Of a DNA stretch of 64,000 nt, positions 26,830-36,268 are shown one piece after another (position 1 is the stretch's first letter; the number at the start of each line of letters is the position of its first letter). The notes beneath the pieces were generated by a model. It ran no database searches. It worked only from the letters and a program-made list of their open reading frames with translations, and was not told the origin of the DNA. Both the position numbers and the translations under genes were made by a program. This DNA is from Anaerococcus sp. (GTDB taxonomy: Bacteria > Bacillota > Clostridia > Tissierellales > Peptoniphilaceae): positions 92,992-156,991 of the forward strand of contig JAUNLG010000002.1 of assembly GCA_030532385.1 (NCBI GenBank), written 5' to 3'.

Positions 26830-28638
26830 ATGAAGAGGAAAGAAAATATAAGAAATTTCTCAATTATTGCCCACATTGACCATGGTAAGTCAACTCTAGC
26901 AGATAGGCTTATAGAAAAATCTACCAACCTGTCTGAAAGAGAACTATCAAGCCAAATGCTTGATGATATGGACCTTGAGCAAGAAAGAGGAATTACTATA
27001 AAATTAAAAGCTGTTAAGATCCAATATAAGGCAAAAGACGGTCTAGTTTATGATCTTAACCTAATAGATACCCCAGGTCATGTGGACTTTAACTATGAAG
27101 TTTCAAGAAGTCTTAAGGCATGTGAGGGAGCAATCTTGGTTGTAGATGCAAGCCAAGGGGTAGAGGCCCAAACCCTTGCCAATACATACCTTGCCCTTGA
27201 ACAAGACCTAGAGATCCTTCCTATCTTAAATAAGATTGACCTTCCATCAGCCAGGGTTGATGAGGTCAAAGAAGAGATTGAAAGCCAGATAGGTCTTGAC
27301 ACAGAGGATATTCCCCTAGTTTCTGCCAAAACTGGTCTTAATATAGAAGATGTATTAGAGGATATTGTAAAAAATGTCCCAGCTCCAGAAGACCATGATG
27401 AAAAACCACTAAAGGCCCTAATCTTTGATTCCTACTATGATTCATATGTAGGAGTTATTTGTTATGTGAGGGTATTTGAGGGAGTTGTAAGACCTGGGGA
27501 TGAAATTGTCATGATGAATACTGGCAAAAAATACGAAGTAAACACTGTAGGCTATTCACTAAGGTCTAGGATTGCTTCAAAGGAGCTTAGAAGTGGGGAT
27601 GTAGGCTTTATTGAGGCAAGTATTAAGGAAGTTAAGGATGCTAGGGTAGGAGACACTATAACTAGCCTAACAAATCCAACTGATAAGCCCCTATCAGGCT
27701 ATAAGGAAGTTCTTCCTATGGTTTATTCAGGTATTTACCCAGCTGAAGGAGAAAGCTTTGATAAACTCCGTGATTCCCTAGAGAAACTTCAAGTTAACGA
27801 TGCTTCCTTAGTTTTTGAGCAAGAAAATTCCAAGGCCTTAGGCGTAGGTCTTAGGGCAGGATTTTTGGGTCTTTTGCACATGGATATAATAACCCAAAGG
27901 CTAGAAAGAGAATATGACCTTGATATAATCGCAACAGCCCCATCTGTTATATATAAGGTTAAGCTTAAGGAAGTAGATGAAGAAATCAACCTACAAAATC
28001 CAAATGACTTTCCAAATCCTCAGGATATAGAATATATACAAGAGCCCATAACCAATGCAGAGATAATTACTCCAAAGGATTATATAGGTCAAGTAATGGA
28101 GCTTGCCCAAGCAAGAAGGGGAGAGCTAAAGGATATGACTTATATTGATGAAAATAGGGTTTCTATTAAGTATAAGTTGCCCCTAAATGAGGTAATATAT
28201 AACTTCTTTGACTCCCTTAAATCAAAATCTAAGGGCTATGCTTCGCTTGATTATGAGCTATCAGGATATGAAAAAGCAGATCTTGTTAAACTTGAGATTT
28301 TAATTAATGATAAATCAGTAGATGCCCTATCCTTGATAGTCCATGAGGACTTTGCCTATACCAGGGCTAGAGGAATTGTAGAGAAATTAAAAGAAGAGAT
28401 CCCAAGGCAACAATTTGCAGTTCCAATCCAGGCAGCTATTGGTAGCAAGATTATAGCAAGAGAGACTGTAAGAGCCCTTAGGAAGGATGTAATAGCCAAG
28501 TGCTACGGTGGAGATATATCTAGAAAGAAAAAGCTACTTGAAAAGCAAAAAGAAGGTAAGAAAAAGATGCGTCAATTAGGAAATGTAGAAGTACCTCAAG
28601 ATGCCTTCTTATCAGTTTTAAAACTTGATGATGAGTAA
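26830..28638 (+). CDS. lepA: Elongation factor 4 (LepA)
   Basis: LepA is a ribosome-binding GTPase that influences initiation and can back-translocate ribosomes. The 602-residue protein has G1 [10 protein letters not shown] near residue 11, G3 DTPGHVDF and G4 NKIDLP. The LepA-specific C-terminal domain includes [29 protein letters not shown]. The length is typical. In most Firmicutes lepA is followed by hemW; here hemW is about 11 kb downstream, separated by the pyr operon and accessory genes. Confidence 0.97.
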   Translation: MKRKENIRNFSIIAHIDHGKSTLADRLIEKSTNLSERELSSQMLDDMDLEQERGITIKLKAVKIQYKAKDGLVYDLNLIDTPGHVDFNYEVSRSLKACEGAILVVDASQGVEAQTLANTYLALEQDLEILPILNKIDLPSARVDEVKEEIESQIGLDTEDIPLVSAKTGLNIEDVLEDIVKNVPAPEDHDEKPLKALIFDSYYDSYVGVICYVRVFEGVVRPGDEIVMMNTGKKYEVNTVGYSLRSRIASKELRSGDVGFIEASIKEVKDARVGDTITSLTNPTDKPLSGYKEVLPMVYSGIYPAEGESFDKLRDSLEKLQVNDASLVFEQENSKALGVGLRAGFLGLLHMDIITQRLEREYDLDIIATAPSVIYKVKLKEVDEEINLQNPNDFPNPQDIEYIQEPITNAEIITPKDYIGQVMELAQARRGELKDMTYIDENRVSIKYKLPLNEVIYNFFDSLKSKSKGYASLDYELSGYEKADLVKLEILINDKSVDALSLIVHEDFAYTRARGIVEKLKEEIPRQQFAVPIQAAIGSKIIARETVRALRKDVIAKCYGGDISRKKKLLEKQKEGKKKMRQLGNVEVPQDAFLSVLKLDDE

Positions 28639-28640
28639 AG

Positions 28641-29219
28641 ATGGATAAGGATAAACTAATAGAAGAATTGATGGCTGACTCTAGAAATAAAACCTATAGC
28701 AAAAAAGGTCTAGGCCCAATTTTTCAACTAAATAAAGAATGTAAAATCTTAATAATAGGCCAAGCTCCGGGCAAAAAAGTAGAAGAAACAGGAATCTTAT
28801 TTAATGATAAGAGCGGAGATAGGCTATGTGAGTGGATGGGGATTTCTAAAAAGACCTTGTATTCTAAGGACATATCCATAATGCCCATGGATTTTTATTA
28901 TCCAGGCAAGGCCAAAAGTGGGGATAAGCCTCCAAGGAAATTTATTGCAAGAGACTACCATCCCTTATTTTTAGAAAACCTAACCAAGGTTAAGCTTAAG
29001 GTCTTGTTAGGACTTCATGCTAATAAATATTATCTTAAGGATGGTTTTAAGAAAAATCTTACTCAAACCATAAAAGACTATGAGTCTTACCTACCAGAAA
29101 TTTTTCCTCTAATCCATCCTTCAGGCCTAAATAATAGGTGGATTAGCAAAAATCCTTTTTTTGAAAGTAAAATCCTGCCAGCCCTTAAAAGAGTCGTTGA
29201 TGATACATTAAAATCCTAA
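28641..29219 (+). CDS. Uracil-DNA glycosylase superfamily protein
   Basis: The 192-residue protein has the UDG-superfamily fold signature: ILIIGQAPGKKVEETGILFND near residue 33 (motif 1, water-activating region) and the C-terminal HPSGLNNRWISKNPFF near residue 158 (motif 2). It would excise uracil or a related damaged base from DNA. The specific family is not certain: it is not family 1 UNG, which carries GQDPYH, and no iron-sulfur cysteine set like that of family 4 or 5 is present. It starts three bases after lepA and is probably in the same transcript. Confidence 0.8.
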   Translation: MDKDKLIEELMADSRNKTYSKKGLGPIFQLNKECKILIIGQAPGKKVEETGILFNDKSGDRLCEWMGISKKTLYSKDISIMPMDFYYPGKAKSGDKPPRKFIARDYHPLFLENLTKVKLKVLLGLHANKYYLKDGFKKNLTQTIKDYESYLPEIFPLIHPSGLNNRWISKNPFFESKILPALKRVVDDTLKS

Positions 29220-29228
29220 GGAGATTAA

Positions 29229-30383
29229 ATGAGAACTAAGTCACTCTACCAGAGATTTATCATAAGAATATTGATAATTTTTTTATTGATAGGATCGGCA
29301 ATATTTATCCTGCCAGTCCTCTTAGATACTCTGATGCCCATTATCCTTGCTATCTTGATGGCCCTTATTATTTCTCCTGTTGTGAAATCTATAAATAAGG
29401 GCTTACCTGTAGGAAGGAAGTTTATTTCCTTTCTTGTAGGAAGCTTTTTGCTTATAGTTCTTTTACTTTTTTCTTTTTGGATCTTCCAGCTTATAATAAG
29501 CCAGGTTATTGGTCTTATTTCATCGATTATAAGAAATTGGTCTAAGATTGAAAGGGCCAGCTTGTCATTTATAGATAAGCTTAGCTATGATGTAAAGCTT
29601 CTTCCACCAATGGCAGTAAATATAATAAATACAGGGATTGATTCTATTAGAAATACCTTGGCAAACCTTCAAGCCAATGTATTTAATATGACTTTTTATA
29701 TAACTTCATCCCTAATCAATACATCCTCATCAATTATATTTTTTGCCATAACTTTTATCACAGCCTTTTATATAATCTTGGCTGATTTTACTAGTTTTAC
29801 TAGTAGGCTAAGTAGGTCATTTTCAAGGTCGAGTAAGGAAAGCTTTAGGGTCTTTAACCAAGTCCTTAAGGCTTCAACTGTTAATTATATAAAAAGTCAA
29901 CTCCTTTTATCTTTAATATGTTTTCTAGTAAGCATAGTTAGCTTATATTTTTTGGACCAGGACTATCTTATAATTATTGCCCTAATAATAGCCTTTGTTG
30001 ACATACTTCCCCTAGTAGGGACAGTTATAGTTCTTATACCTTGGGCTATAGTTGAAATTTTGATATTTTCTAACCTACAAAAGGGCCTGGTTCTTATAGG
30101 TCTTGCTATAGTATGGCAACTTATAAGACAAATTATTTCTCCCAAAATTATTGGCCAGGCTGCTGACATCCACCCGCTTATATCAACCATAGCCCTTTAT
30201 GCTGGCTTAAGAATGGGAGGAGTCCTTCTTGCAATATTTGCGCCAGTTATAGCGATTTTTATAGTTGGAATTATAAAGTCAGGTTTACTTGATAATTGGT
30301 TTTATGATTTTAGGGAAGTTTTCTTTGATATAAAGGATAGGCTTGATATAAAGAAAAGAAAATTAAAGGCGCCAAAAAATTAA
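29229..30383 (+). CDS. AI-2E/PerM family membrane transporter
   Basis: The 384-residue protein has eight or so membrane segments in the arrangement of the AI-2E (PerM/UPF0118) family: paired N-terminal helices, a central amphipathic region (residues ~95-145), then a helical bundle. The family-typical DILPLVGTVIVLIPWAIVEIL lies near residue 257, and a later QIISPKIIGQAADIHPL lies near residue 302. Known members export autoinducer-2 or act as Na+/H+ antiporters; which applies here is unknown. It follows the UDG-like gene closely and has no obvious terminator before the pyr promoter. Confidence 0.85.
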   Translation: MRTKSLYQRFIIRILIIFLLIGSAIFILPVLLDTLMPIILAILMALIISPVVKSINKGLPVGRKFISFLVGSFLLIVLLLFSFWIFQLIISQVIGLISSIIRNWSKIERASLSFIDKLSYDVKLLPPMAVNIINTGIDSIRNTLANLQANVFNMTFYITSSLINTSSSIIFFAITFITAFYIILADFTSFTSRLSRSFSRSSKESFRVFNQVLKASTVNYIKSQLLLSLICFLVSIVSLYFLDQDYLIIIALIIAFVDILPLVGTVIVLIPWAIVEILIFSNLQKGLVLIGLAIVWQLIRQIISPKIIGQAADIHPLISTIALYAGLRMGGVLLAIFAPVIAIFIVGIIKSGLLDNWFYDFREVFFDIKDRLDIKKRKLKAPKN

Positions 30384-30392
30384 TTTTTAGTA

Positions 30393-30421
30393 TTGAATGT
30401 ATTTTAAACTTCTGATATAAT
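30393..30421 (+). promoter_or_regulatory. pyr operon promoter
   Basis: TTGAAT (30393-30398), 17 bases, TATAAT (30416-30421) preceded by TGA, giving an extended -10. The leader before pyrB is only about 20 bases, too short for a PyrR-type attenuator, and no pyrR gene is present. Confidence 0.8.
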
Positions 30422-30446
30422 AATAAAAATCGTAGAAGGAGTTAAT

Positions 30447-31376
30447 ATGGTTAAGATTAAAAAATTGTTAAGCGCTGATGACCTAAGAAAAGATGATTTG
30501 TTGGAAATAATTGAATTAGCTCAGAAAATAGTCAAGAGTCCTTATGATTTTTCTAATTCTTGTAATGGAAAATTATTAGGGACTCTTTTTTTTGAGCCTT
30601 CAACTAGGACTAGGCTCTCTTTTGAGTCAGCCATGGCAAGGCTAGGCGGAAGTGTGGTAGGATTTTCAGATGCTACTTCATCTTCTTCTCAAAAAGGGGA
30701 AAGCCTAAGAGATACTGTGAAGACAGTAAGCCAGTATGCTGATATTATTGCCATGCGCCATCCCTTAGAGGGAGCTGCTAAGCTTGCAAGTGAGAGTGCA
30801 GACTGTCCTATAATAAATGCAGGAGATGGGGGCCACCAACACCCAACTCAAACTCTTACAGATATTTTGACTATAGTTGAAAGTAAGGGCAAACTTACTG
30901 GTCATAAGATAGGAATTTGTGGTGATTTAAAATATGGAAGGACTGTCCATTCACTACTTAAGGTAATGTCGATGTTTGATAATAACGAATATGTATTGAT
31001 CTCACCTGAAGAGCTACAATTGCCGAAAAACGTCAAAAAATTTGTCTTCGAAGATAACAAACTTGATTACGAGGAGAAAACCAACCTTGACGATAGCTTA
31101 GAAGATTTGGACATACTCTATATGACAAGGATCCAAAAAGAAAGATTTTTCTCAATCAACCAATACATAAGGTTAAAGGATTCTTATGTCCTAACTAAGG
31201 ATAAGCTTAAGAAAGCCAAGGATGACATGATTATCCTCCACCCACTTCCTAGGGTAAACGAAATTTCAACTGATGTAGACAATGACCCAAGAGCCTTGTA
31301 TTTTAGACAAGCAAAATATGGTATGTATGTTAGAATGGCCCTTATTTTAAAATTATTGGAGGCAAATAATGCTTGA
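30447..31376 (+). CDS. pyrB: Aspartate carbamoyltransferase, catalytic subunit
   Basis: PyrB condenses carbamoyl phosphate with aspartate, the committed step of pyrimidine synthesis. The 309-residue protein has the carbamoyl-phosphate loop [16 protein letters not shown] near residue 50, [12 protein letters not shown] near residue 79, and [12 protein letters not shown] near residue 131. The aspartate-binding HPLPRVNEI lies near the C-terminus. It is the first of seven pyr genes and overlaps pyrI by eight bases. A regulatory chain is present, so the enzyme probably forms the allosteric PyrB-PyrI holoenzyme. Confidence 0.97.
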   Translation: MVKIKKLLSADDLRKDDLLEIIELAQKIVKSPYDFSNSCNGKLLGTLFFEPSTRTRLSFESAMARLGGSVVGFSDATSSSSQKGESLRDTVKTVSQYADIIAMRHPLEGAAKLASESADCPIINAGDGGHQHPTQTLTDILTIVESKGKLTGHKIGICGDLKYGRTVHSLLKVMSMFDNNEYVLISPEELQLPKNVKKFVFEDNKLDYEEKTNLDDSLEDLDILYMTRIQKERFFSINQYIRLKDSYVLTKDKLKKAKDDMIILHPLPRVNEISTDVDNDPRALYFRQAKYGMYVRMALILKLLEANNA

Positions 31377-31794
31377 GATTACTTCTTTAAAAAATGGAAT
31401 AGTTATTGACCATATCAAGGTAGGAAAGGGAATAAAGATTTTTAACCAACTGGACCTTGATAAATTAGGAGAGGAAGTTGCCCTTATCTTAAATGCTAAT
31501 TCACCTTCTTCAGGTAAAAAAGATATCTTAAAAATTGAAAATAACCTAGACTTAAATTTGGATGCAGTAGCAATTATTGACCCATCTGCTACAGTAAATT
31601 TCATAAAAGATGAGAAGGTGGTAAGTAAAAAATCCTTATCTTTGCCAGAAATTTCTGAAGGAATACTATCTTGCCAAAACCCTAAGTGTGTATCAACCAC
31701 CGAAAGAGAGGTTACAAGCAAGTTTATCTTGGTAGATGAAAAGGAAAAAATGTATAAGTGCCACTATTGTGATCAGATTTATGATGTGGAGTAA
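31369..31794 (+). CDS. pyrI: Aspartate carbamoyltransferase, regulatory subunit
   Basis: PyrI binds nucleotide effectors and holds PyrB trimers together. The 141-residue protein has the N-terminal allosteric domain ([15 protein letters not shown] near residue 7) and the C-terminal zinc domain with two cysteine pairs, CQNPKC near residue 102 and CHYC near residue 132. The length is slightly short but complete. The start overlaps pyrB by eight bases. A PyrBI system instead of PyrR-regulated PyrB explains the absence of pyrR and of an attenuator. Confidence 0.95.
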   Translation: MLEITSLKNGIVIDHIKVGKGIKIFNQLDLDKLGEEVALILNANSPSSGKKDILKIENNLDLNLDAVAIIDPSATVNFIKDEKVVSKKSLSLPEISEGILSCQNPKCVSTTEREVTSKFILVDEKEKMYKCHYCDQIYDVE

Positions 31795-31796
31795 AA

Positions 31797-32984
31797 ATGA
31801 AGGTTATTTTTGAAAATTTTGTAGGTCTTGACGATATAAGAACTACAAGAAAACCAATTTATGTAGAAGATGGGATAATAACCAAGGCTTTTGACAAAGA
31901 TTCATCTACCAAGGTGGTTGACTGTAAGGGTCTTTTCCTAATTCCTGCCTTCACTGACCTTCATACCCACTTTAGAGACCCTGGTTTTACCTACAAGGAA
32001 GATCTTGAAAGTGGGTCTAGGGCAGCCCTAAAGGGAGGTTTTACCAGTGTAAACCTTATGGCAAATACCAAGCCTCCTGTATCAACAAGGGCTATATATG
32101 AGGATATCATGAGTAGGGGTAAGGAGCTTGACCTAATAGATATTAGACAAGTTTACACTATTACCAAGGACTTTGATGGAAAAACCTTAGACCATTTGGA
32201 TGACTTACCTGATGGAGTAAGGTTTCTATCAGATGATGGCCATGGGGTAAATGATGATTATACCATGTATAAGGCCATGGTTAAGGCCAAAAGCTTAGAT
32301 CTTAAGATGACCCTTCATGAAGAAGTAAAAGGCTTATCTAATGAAGATTATGAATTAGCTGAAGATCTTATGACCTTAAGAGATTGTTATCTTTCCTATA
32401 AATTGAACTATCCTATCCATCTATCCCACGTTTCAACCAAGGGGTCCATAGGAGCTATAAGATACTTTAAGGACCTTGGGGCGCCTATAACCTGCGAGAT
32501 AACGCCCCACCACCTATCATTTTCAGATAGGAAAGACCTTAGGGTAAATCCTCCTATTAGGAGCCAAGAAGATAGGCAGGCTTTGATAAAGGCAATAAAA
32601 GATGGATATGTTGATGCTATAGCAACAGACCATGCTCCCCATACAGAAGATGAGAAAAGAGCAGGTATGCCAGGATTTATAGGTCTTGAAACTGCTTTTT
32701 CTAGCTCTTATATGGCCTTAGTAAAGCCTGGTCACATTAGTATCAACAAATTAATTTATCTAATGTCAACTAGTCCATCTAAGATTCTTGGAATAAAAAA
32801 GGGTAGGCTTGAACAAGGATACCTGGCAGACTTTATCCTAGTAGACCTAGATAAGGTCTACACATATAGGAAAGAAGAAATTGTGTCTAAGTCAAAGAAC
32901 TCGTTGTTGATAGGCAAGGACCTAACTGGGTCAATTGAATATGTATATAGAAGAGGGGTTTTAAAATATGAAAATAATAGATAA
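31797..32984 (+). CDS. pyrC: Dihydroorotase
   Basis: This zinc enzyme cyclises carbamoyl-aspartate to dihydroorotate. The 395-residue protein has the metal-binding [16 protein letters not shown] near residue 53 and NLMANTKPP near residue 84. [12 protein letters not shown] lies near residue 277, a typical class I amidohydrolase set. [10 protein letters not shown] follows. It starts three bases after pyrI. Its 3' end overlaps pyrF by 17 bases. Confidence 0.96.
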   Translation: MKVIFENFVGLDDIRTTRKPIYVEDGIITKAFDKDSSTKVVDCKGLFLIPAFTDLHTHFRDPGFTYKEDLESGSRAALKGGFTSVNLMANTKPPVSTRAIYEDIMSRGKELDLIDIRQVYTITKDFDGKTLDHLDDLPDGVRFLSDDGHGVNDDYTMYKAMVKAKSLDLKMTLHEEVKGLSNEDYELAEDLMTLRDCYLSYKLNYPIHLSHVSTKGSIGAIRYFKDLGAPITCEITPHHLSFSDRKDLRVNPPIRSQEDRQALIKAIKDGYVDAIATDHAPHTEDEKRAGMPGFIGLETAFSSSYMALVKPGHISINKLIYLMSTSPSKILGIKKGRLEQGYLADFILVDLDKVYTYRKEEIVSKSKNSLLIGKDLTGSIEYVYRRGVLKYENNR

Positions 32985-33834
32985 GTTATACACAAGGGTA
33001 AAGGAGAGAGGATTTATATGTATTGGGCTTGATACAAGCCTTGACTACCTACCTGATATTATGAAAAAGGATAAGTCCATAGATGAGGCTATCTTTGCCT
33101 TTAATAAGGAAATTATTGATAATACATATGATGTATGTGCCTGCTATAAGTTACAAATAGCCTACTATGAATCTTATGGTCTTTTGGGCATGAAGGCCTA
33201 TAGGGATACCCTAGCTTACTTAAGAGAAAAGGACCTCATCTCAATAGGAGATATAAAAAGATCTGATATAGCAGCTTCAGCTAGTCAATATGCCTTAGCC
33301 CACTTTGAGGGGGACTTTGAAGCTGATTTTATAACTTTAAACCCATATATGGGCATGGATTCTATAAGCCCCTATGAAAAGTATATAGCAAGTGGGAAGA
33401 AGGGAGTCTTTATCCTTTTAAGAACTTCTAACGAAGGAGCAAATGACTTTGAAACCTTAACCACAGACAATGGCGAAGAATATTTTTATAGGGTTGGAGA
33501 TAAGATAAAAGAGCTAAATGATAAGTATCTTGGAGAATCTGGTTTTGGTCCCTTTGGCCTGGTAGTAGGGGCAACCCATAAAGCTGAGATAGAAGAGATT
33601 AGAAAAAGATATAAAAATAATTTCTTCCTAATACCAGGCTTTGGCGCTCAAAAGGCAGATAGCTATAATGTCTATAAACTTCTTAGGGACCTAAATGGAG
33701 GAGTAGTCAATTCTTCAAGGGCTATTTTGAAAAACTATCAAAATTATGAAGATGGAGAAGGAAAGATTGGCCACTATGCAAGGCTTAAAGCAATCGAATC
33801 TAAGGAGGAGATTTCACAAAATGCCAGCCTATAA
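32968..33834 (+). CDS. pyrF: Orotidine 5'-phosphate decarboxylase
   Basis: PyrF decarboxylates OMP to UMP, the last step of the pathway. The 288-residue protein is of the longer type-2 class: [15 protein letters not shown] at the N-terminus and the catalytic [18 protein letters not shown] (Asp-Lys-Asp tetrad) near residue 92. [16 protein letters not shown] lies near residue 192 and [10 protein letters not shown] near residue 212. Its start lies inside pyrC and its end inside pyrK, so the operon is tightly packed. Confidence 0.95.
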   Translation: MKIIDKLYTRVKERGFICIGLDTSLDYLPDIMKKDKSIDEAIFAFNKEIIDNTYDVCACYKLQIAYYESYGLLGMKAYRDTLAYLREKDLISIGDIKRSDIAASASQYALAHFEGDFEADFITLNPYMGMDSISPYEKYIASGKKGVFILLRTSNEGANDFETLTTDNGEEYFYRVGDKIKELNDKYLGESGFGPFGLVVGATHKAEIEEIRKRYKNNFFLIPGFGAQKADSYNVYKLLRDLNGGVVNSSRAILKNYQNYEDGEGKIGHYARLKAIESKEEISQNASL

Positions 33835-34540
33835 AAGTACAAAAGTAATAGAAAATAGACAAATAGCAAGTGATATTTACTTTATGAAGCTAGATAGACC
33901 CTTAGGTTCTAAGCCTGGTCAGTTCTTCATGCTAAGAAGTGAAGACTTTAGGGGAAAGCCCCTTCTTTCAAGGCCCTTTGGAGTATGTGATGAAGATAAA
34001 GAAAGTATAAGCCTTCTCTATCAGGTAAAAGGAGAGGGAACTGGTTTGATGAAAACTTTCAAAAAAGGCAAGGAAGTCAAAGTTTTAGGGCCTTTGGGTA
34101 GGGGCTTTACTCTTAAAGAAGATAAGAAGATTGCTATAGTTGGCGGGGGAATTGGCCTTGCTCCCTTATTCTTTTTAGCAAAAAAATTAAAAACCCAGGT
34201 AGACTTGTACCTAGGATTTTCGGACTACGAATATTTTTCTGACTACTTTAAACCTTATGTAAATAAAGTGCTAGTCACAATAGATAAGATAGACAAAAAA
34301 TTTATAACTGATGCAATAAATCCTGATGACTATGACTATATCTATGCTTGTGGACCAAATCCTATGCTTTATAGCCTAAGCAAGAAGACAAAAAAGGCAA
34401 GGGTTGAAGTATCCATGGAAGCTCATATGGCTTGTGGCATTGGGGCATGTCTTGGATGTACTATAAGAAATGCCAAAGGAGACTTTGTAAGAGTATGCAA
34501 GGATGGACCAGTCTTTGATTCAAGGGAGGTTTTTGGATGA
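33821..34540 (+). CDS. pyrK: Dihydroorotate dehydrogenase electron-transfer subunit
   Basis: PyrK passes electrons from dihydroorotate dehydrogenase B to NAD+ through FAD and a [2Fe-2S] cluster. The protein (about 239 residues) has the flavin-binding [10 protein letters not shown] region, the NAD loop [11 protein letters not shown] and [12 protein letters not shown]. The C-terminal cluster motif is [13 protein letters not shown] plus a distal VRVCKDGP Cys. I place the start at the ATG 33821 because AAGGAGGAG lies 9 bases upstream; earlier in-frame codons sit inside pyrF. Confidence 0.94.
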   Translation: MPAYKSTKVIENRQIASDIYFMKLDRPLGSKPGQFFMLRSEDFRGKPLLSRPFGVCDEDKESISLLYQVKGEGTGLMKTFKKGKEVKVLGPLGRGFTLKEDKKIAIVGGGIGLAPLFFLAKKLKTQVDLYLGFSDYEYFSDYFKPYVNKVLVTIDKIDKKFITDAINPDDYDYIYACGPNPMLYSLSKKTKKARVEVSMEAHMACGIGACLGCTIRNAKGDFVRVCKDGPVFDSREVFG

Positions 34541-35436
34541 GCTTAGAAGTTGATATTTGCGGGGTCAAATTTAAAAATCCTGTTATAGGAGCAAGTGGGA
34601 CCTTTGGTTTTGCTAGAGAATTTGAAGAGTATATTGACATAAATAGGCTAGGCGGGGTTAGCTCTAAGGGTCTTACCCTAAGAAAAAACCCAGGTAATCC
34701 TGGAATTAGGATCCATGAAACCCCATCAGGTATAATGAATTCTATTGGTCTTCAAAATCCAGGTATAGACTACTTTATAGAAAATGACCTTCCCTTTATG
34801 CTAGCAAAAGATTTTGTAACCTTAGCAAACTTAGGAGGCCATAGCATAGAAGATTATGTAAAAGGAGCTAGGCTATTAGATAAGACTGACCTTAAAATGA
34901 TAGAACTTAACATTTCTTGTCCCAATGTAAAAGAAGGGGGCATGGCCTTTGGTACAGACCCTAAAAAAATGGCAGAAGTAGTTTCTAAGGTAAGGGAAGT
35001 TACAAAAAAGATCTTAATCGTGAAATTATCACCTAATGTTGGAAAAATTGGCGATTTTGCAAAAATTGCTGCAGATAATGGGGCTGATGGTCTAAGCCTA
35101 ATCAATACCGTAAATGCCCTTGCCATAAATATAAGGCAGAGAAAGCCAATCTTTGCCAACAAAACTGCGGGCCTATCAGGTCCTGCCATAAAACCAATAG
35201 CCTTAAGAATGGTAAATGAAGTAAGTAAGGCAGTGGACCTTCCTATAATTGGAATGGGTGGAATAATGAATTATGAAGATGCCATAGAATTTATAATGGC
35301 AGGTGCCACAGCCATCCAGGTAGGAACAGCAAACTTTACAAATATAGATTCAATGATTGAAATTATAGATGGAATAGAGAAATTTATGCAAGAAGAGGGA
35401 ATAAAAGACCTTAGTGAAATAACAAATATAATATAG
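34537..35436 (+). CDS. pyrD: Dihydroorotate dehydrogenase B (NAD+), catalytic subunit
   Basis: This FMN enzyme oxidises dihydroorotate to orotate. The 299-residue protein has the class 1B features: KNPVIGASGTFGFAREF near residue 13, NSIGLQNPGIDYF near residue 68, and ELNISCPNVKEGG near residue 123 with the catalytic Cys. The FMN-phosphate region GMGGIMNYEDAIEFIMAGATAIQVG completes it (residues 240-264). It overlaps pyrK by four bases. The NAD-linked class fits an anaerobic organism, since no quinone is needed. Confidence 0.96.
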   Translation: MSLEVDICGVKFKNPVIGASGTFGFAREFEEYIDINRLGGVSSKGLTLRKNPGNPGIRIHETPSGIMNSIGLQNPGIDYFIENDLPFMLAKDFVTLANLGGHSIEDYVKGARLLDKTDLKMIELNISCPNVKEGGMAFGTDPKKMAEVVSKVREVTKKILIVKLSPNVGKIGDFAKIAADNGADGLSLINTVNALAINIRQRKPIFANKTAGLSGPAIKPIALRMVNEVSKAVDLPIIGMGGIMNYEDAIEFIMAGATAIQVGTANFTNIDSMIEIIDGIEKFMQEEGIKDLSEITNII

Positions 35437-35444
35437 GAGAGACT

Positions 35445-36023
35445 ATGGATAAAACTTTAGAATTACTTAAAAAATCTAACGCCTTACTTGAAGGACATTT
35501 CCTTTTATCAAGTGGAAAGCATTCAAATAAATACGTACAATGTGCAAAACTTATAGCCCATCCAGACTACTGTAATGAAGTTTCTGAAATTATTGGCAAA
35601 AAAATAAAAGAGGCTGGAATTAAACCAGATCTTTGCCTAGGTCCTGCCATGGGTGGAGTTATTATCTCCTACGAACTTGCAAGAGTCCTGGGGACTCCTG
35701 CCATATTTACTGAAAGAGTAGATGGAGAAATGGCACTAAGAAGAGGCTTTGAAATAAAGGAAGGCATGAAGGTTATAATAGTTGAAGATGTAATAACTAC
35801 AGGAAAGTCATCCTTTGAATCAGTAGATATAGTAAAAGCTTATGGGGGAGAAGTCCTAGCCCTTACTTCAATAATTAATAGGTCAGGTAAGGATGAAATC
35901 AATGGCCTACCTATAATTTCAGCAAGTAAACTTGATATAAAAACTTGGGATGAAGAAGACCTACCAGAAGAAATCAAAAAAATTCCAGTAGAAAAACCTG
36001 GATCAAGAAAACTTATAAAATAG
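35445..36023 (+). CDS. pyrE: Orotate phosphoribosyltransferase
   Basis: PyrE joins orotate and PRPP to give OMP. The 192-residue protein has LLSSGKHSNKYVQCAKL near residue 20, GPAMGGVIISYELAR near residue 66, and the PRPP-binding loop VIIVEDVITTGKSSFES near residue 109. It ends the pyrB-I-C-F-K-D-E operon; carAB for carbamoyl phosphate are not in the window. The ATG follows GGAGAG nine bases downstream of pyrD. Confidence 0.96.
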   Translation: MDKTLELLKKSNALLEGHFLLSSGKHSNKYVQCAKLIAHPDYCNEVSEIIGKKIKEAGIKPDLCLGPAMGGVIISYELARVLGTPAIFTERVDGEMALRRGFEIKEGMKVIIVEDVITTGKSSFESVDIVKAYGGEVLALTSIINRSGKDEINGLPIISASKLDIKTWDEEDLPEEIKKIPVEKPGSRKLIK

Positions 36024-36071
36024 TTAGAAAACTTGTGGACTTAAGCTTCAAACTAGATTTAAATTATAGAT

Positions 36072-36118
36072 AAATAAGATGAGAAGGTCAAAGAAAGCTA
36101 ACTCAGCTTATCTTATTT
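36072..36118. repeat. Inverted repeat downstream of pyrE
   Basis: AAATAAGATGAG (36072-36083) pairs with CTTATCTTATTT (36107-36118), with one wobble and a 23-base loop. No clear T-run follows, so a terminator role for the pyr operon is possible but weak. It sits in the 245-base gap between pyrE and the disrupted ABC gene, together with the hairpin at 36184-36232. Confidence 0.5.
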
Positions 36119-36183
36119 GATAAGGACTTTCTTAATAGATGATTTTAAAAAGCTATTATCATATAATATATTATATATTAGAA

Positions 36184-36232
36184 TATAAAATGAGCCCTGG
36201 AAGATATAGATAATTTAAAGGCTCATTTTATA
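36184..36232. repeat. Perfect 13-bp hairpin before the disrupted ABC gene
   Basis: TATAAAATGAGCC (36184-36196) and GGCTCATTTTATA (36220-36232) are perfect inverted arms with a 23-base loop. The T-rich right arm makes it a plausible bidirectional terminator for the pyr transcript; an operator is the alternative. An AT palindrome (TATAATATATTATA) lies at 36162-36175. Confidence 0.6.
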
Positions 36233-36268
36233 GTGATAAAATATTTTTGTAAACTTGGAGGCATACTG

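Noticed and set aside
30384..30446. PyrR-type attenuator or T-box before the pyr operon
   Set aside because: The leader is only about 20 bases and has no hairpin or anti-terminator; no pyrR gene.
36233..36268. In-frame upstream start for the broken ABC gene
   Set aside because: It lies in the right arm of a hairpin and has no ribosome site; the ATG at 36269 follows GGAGG.
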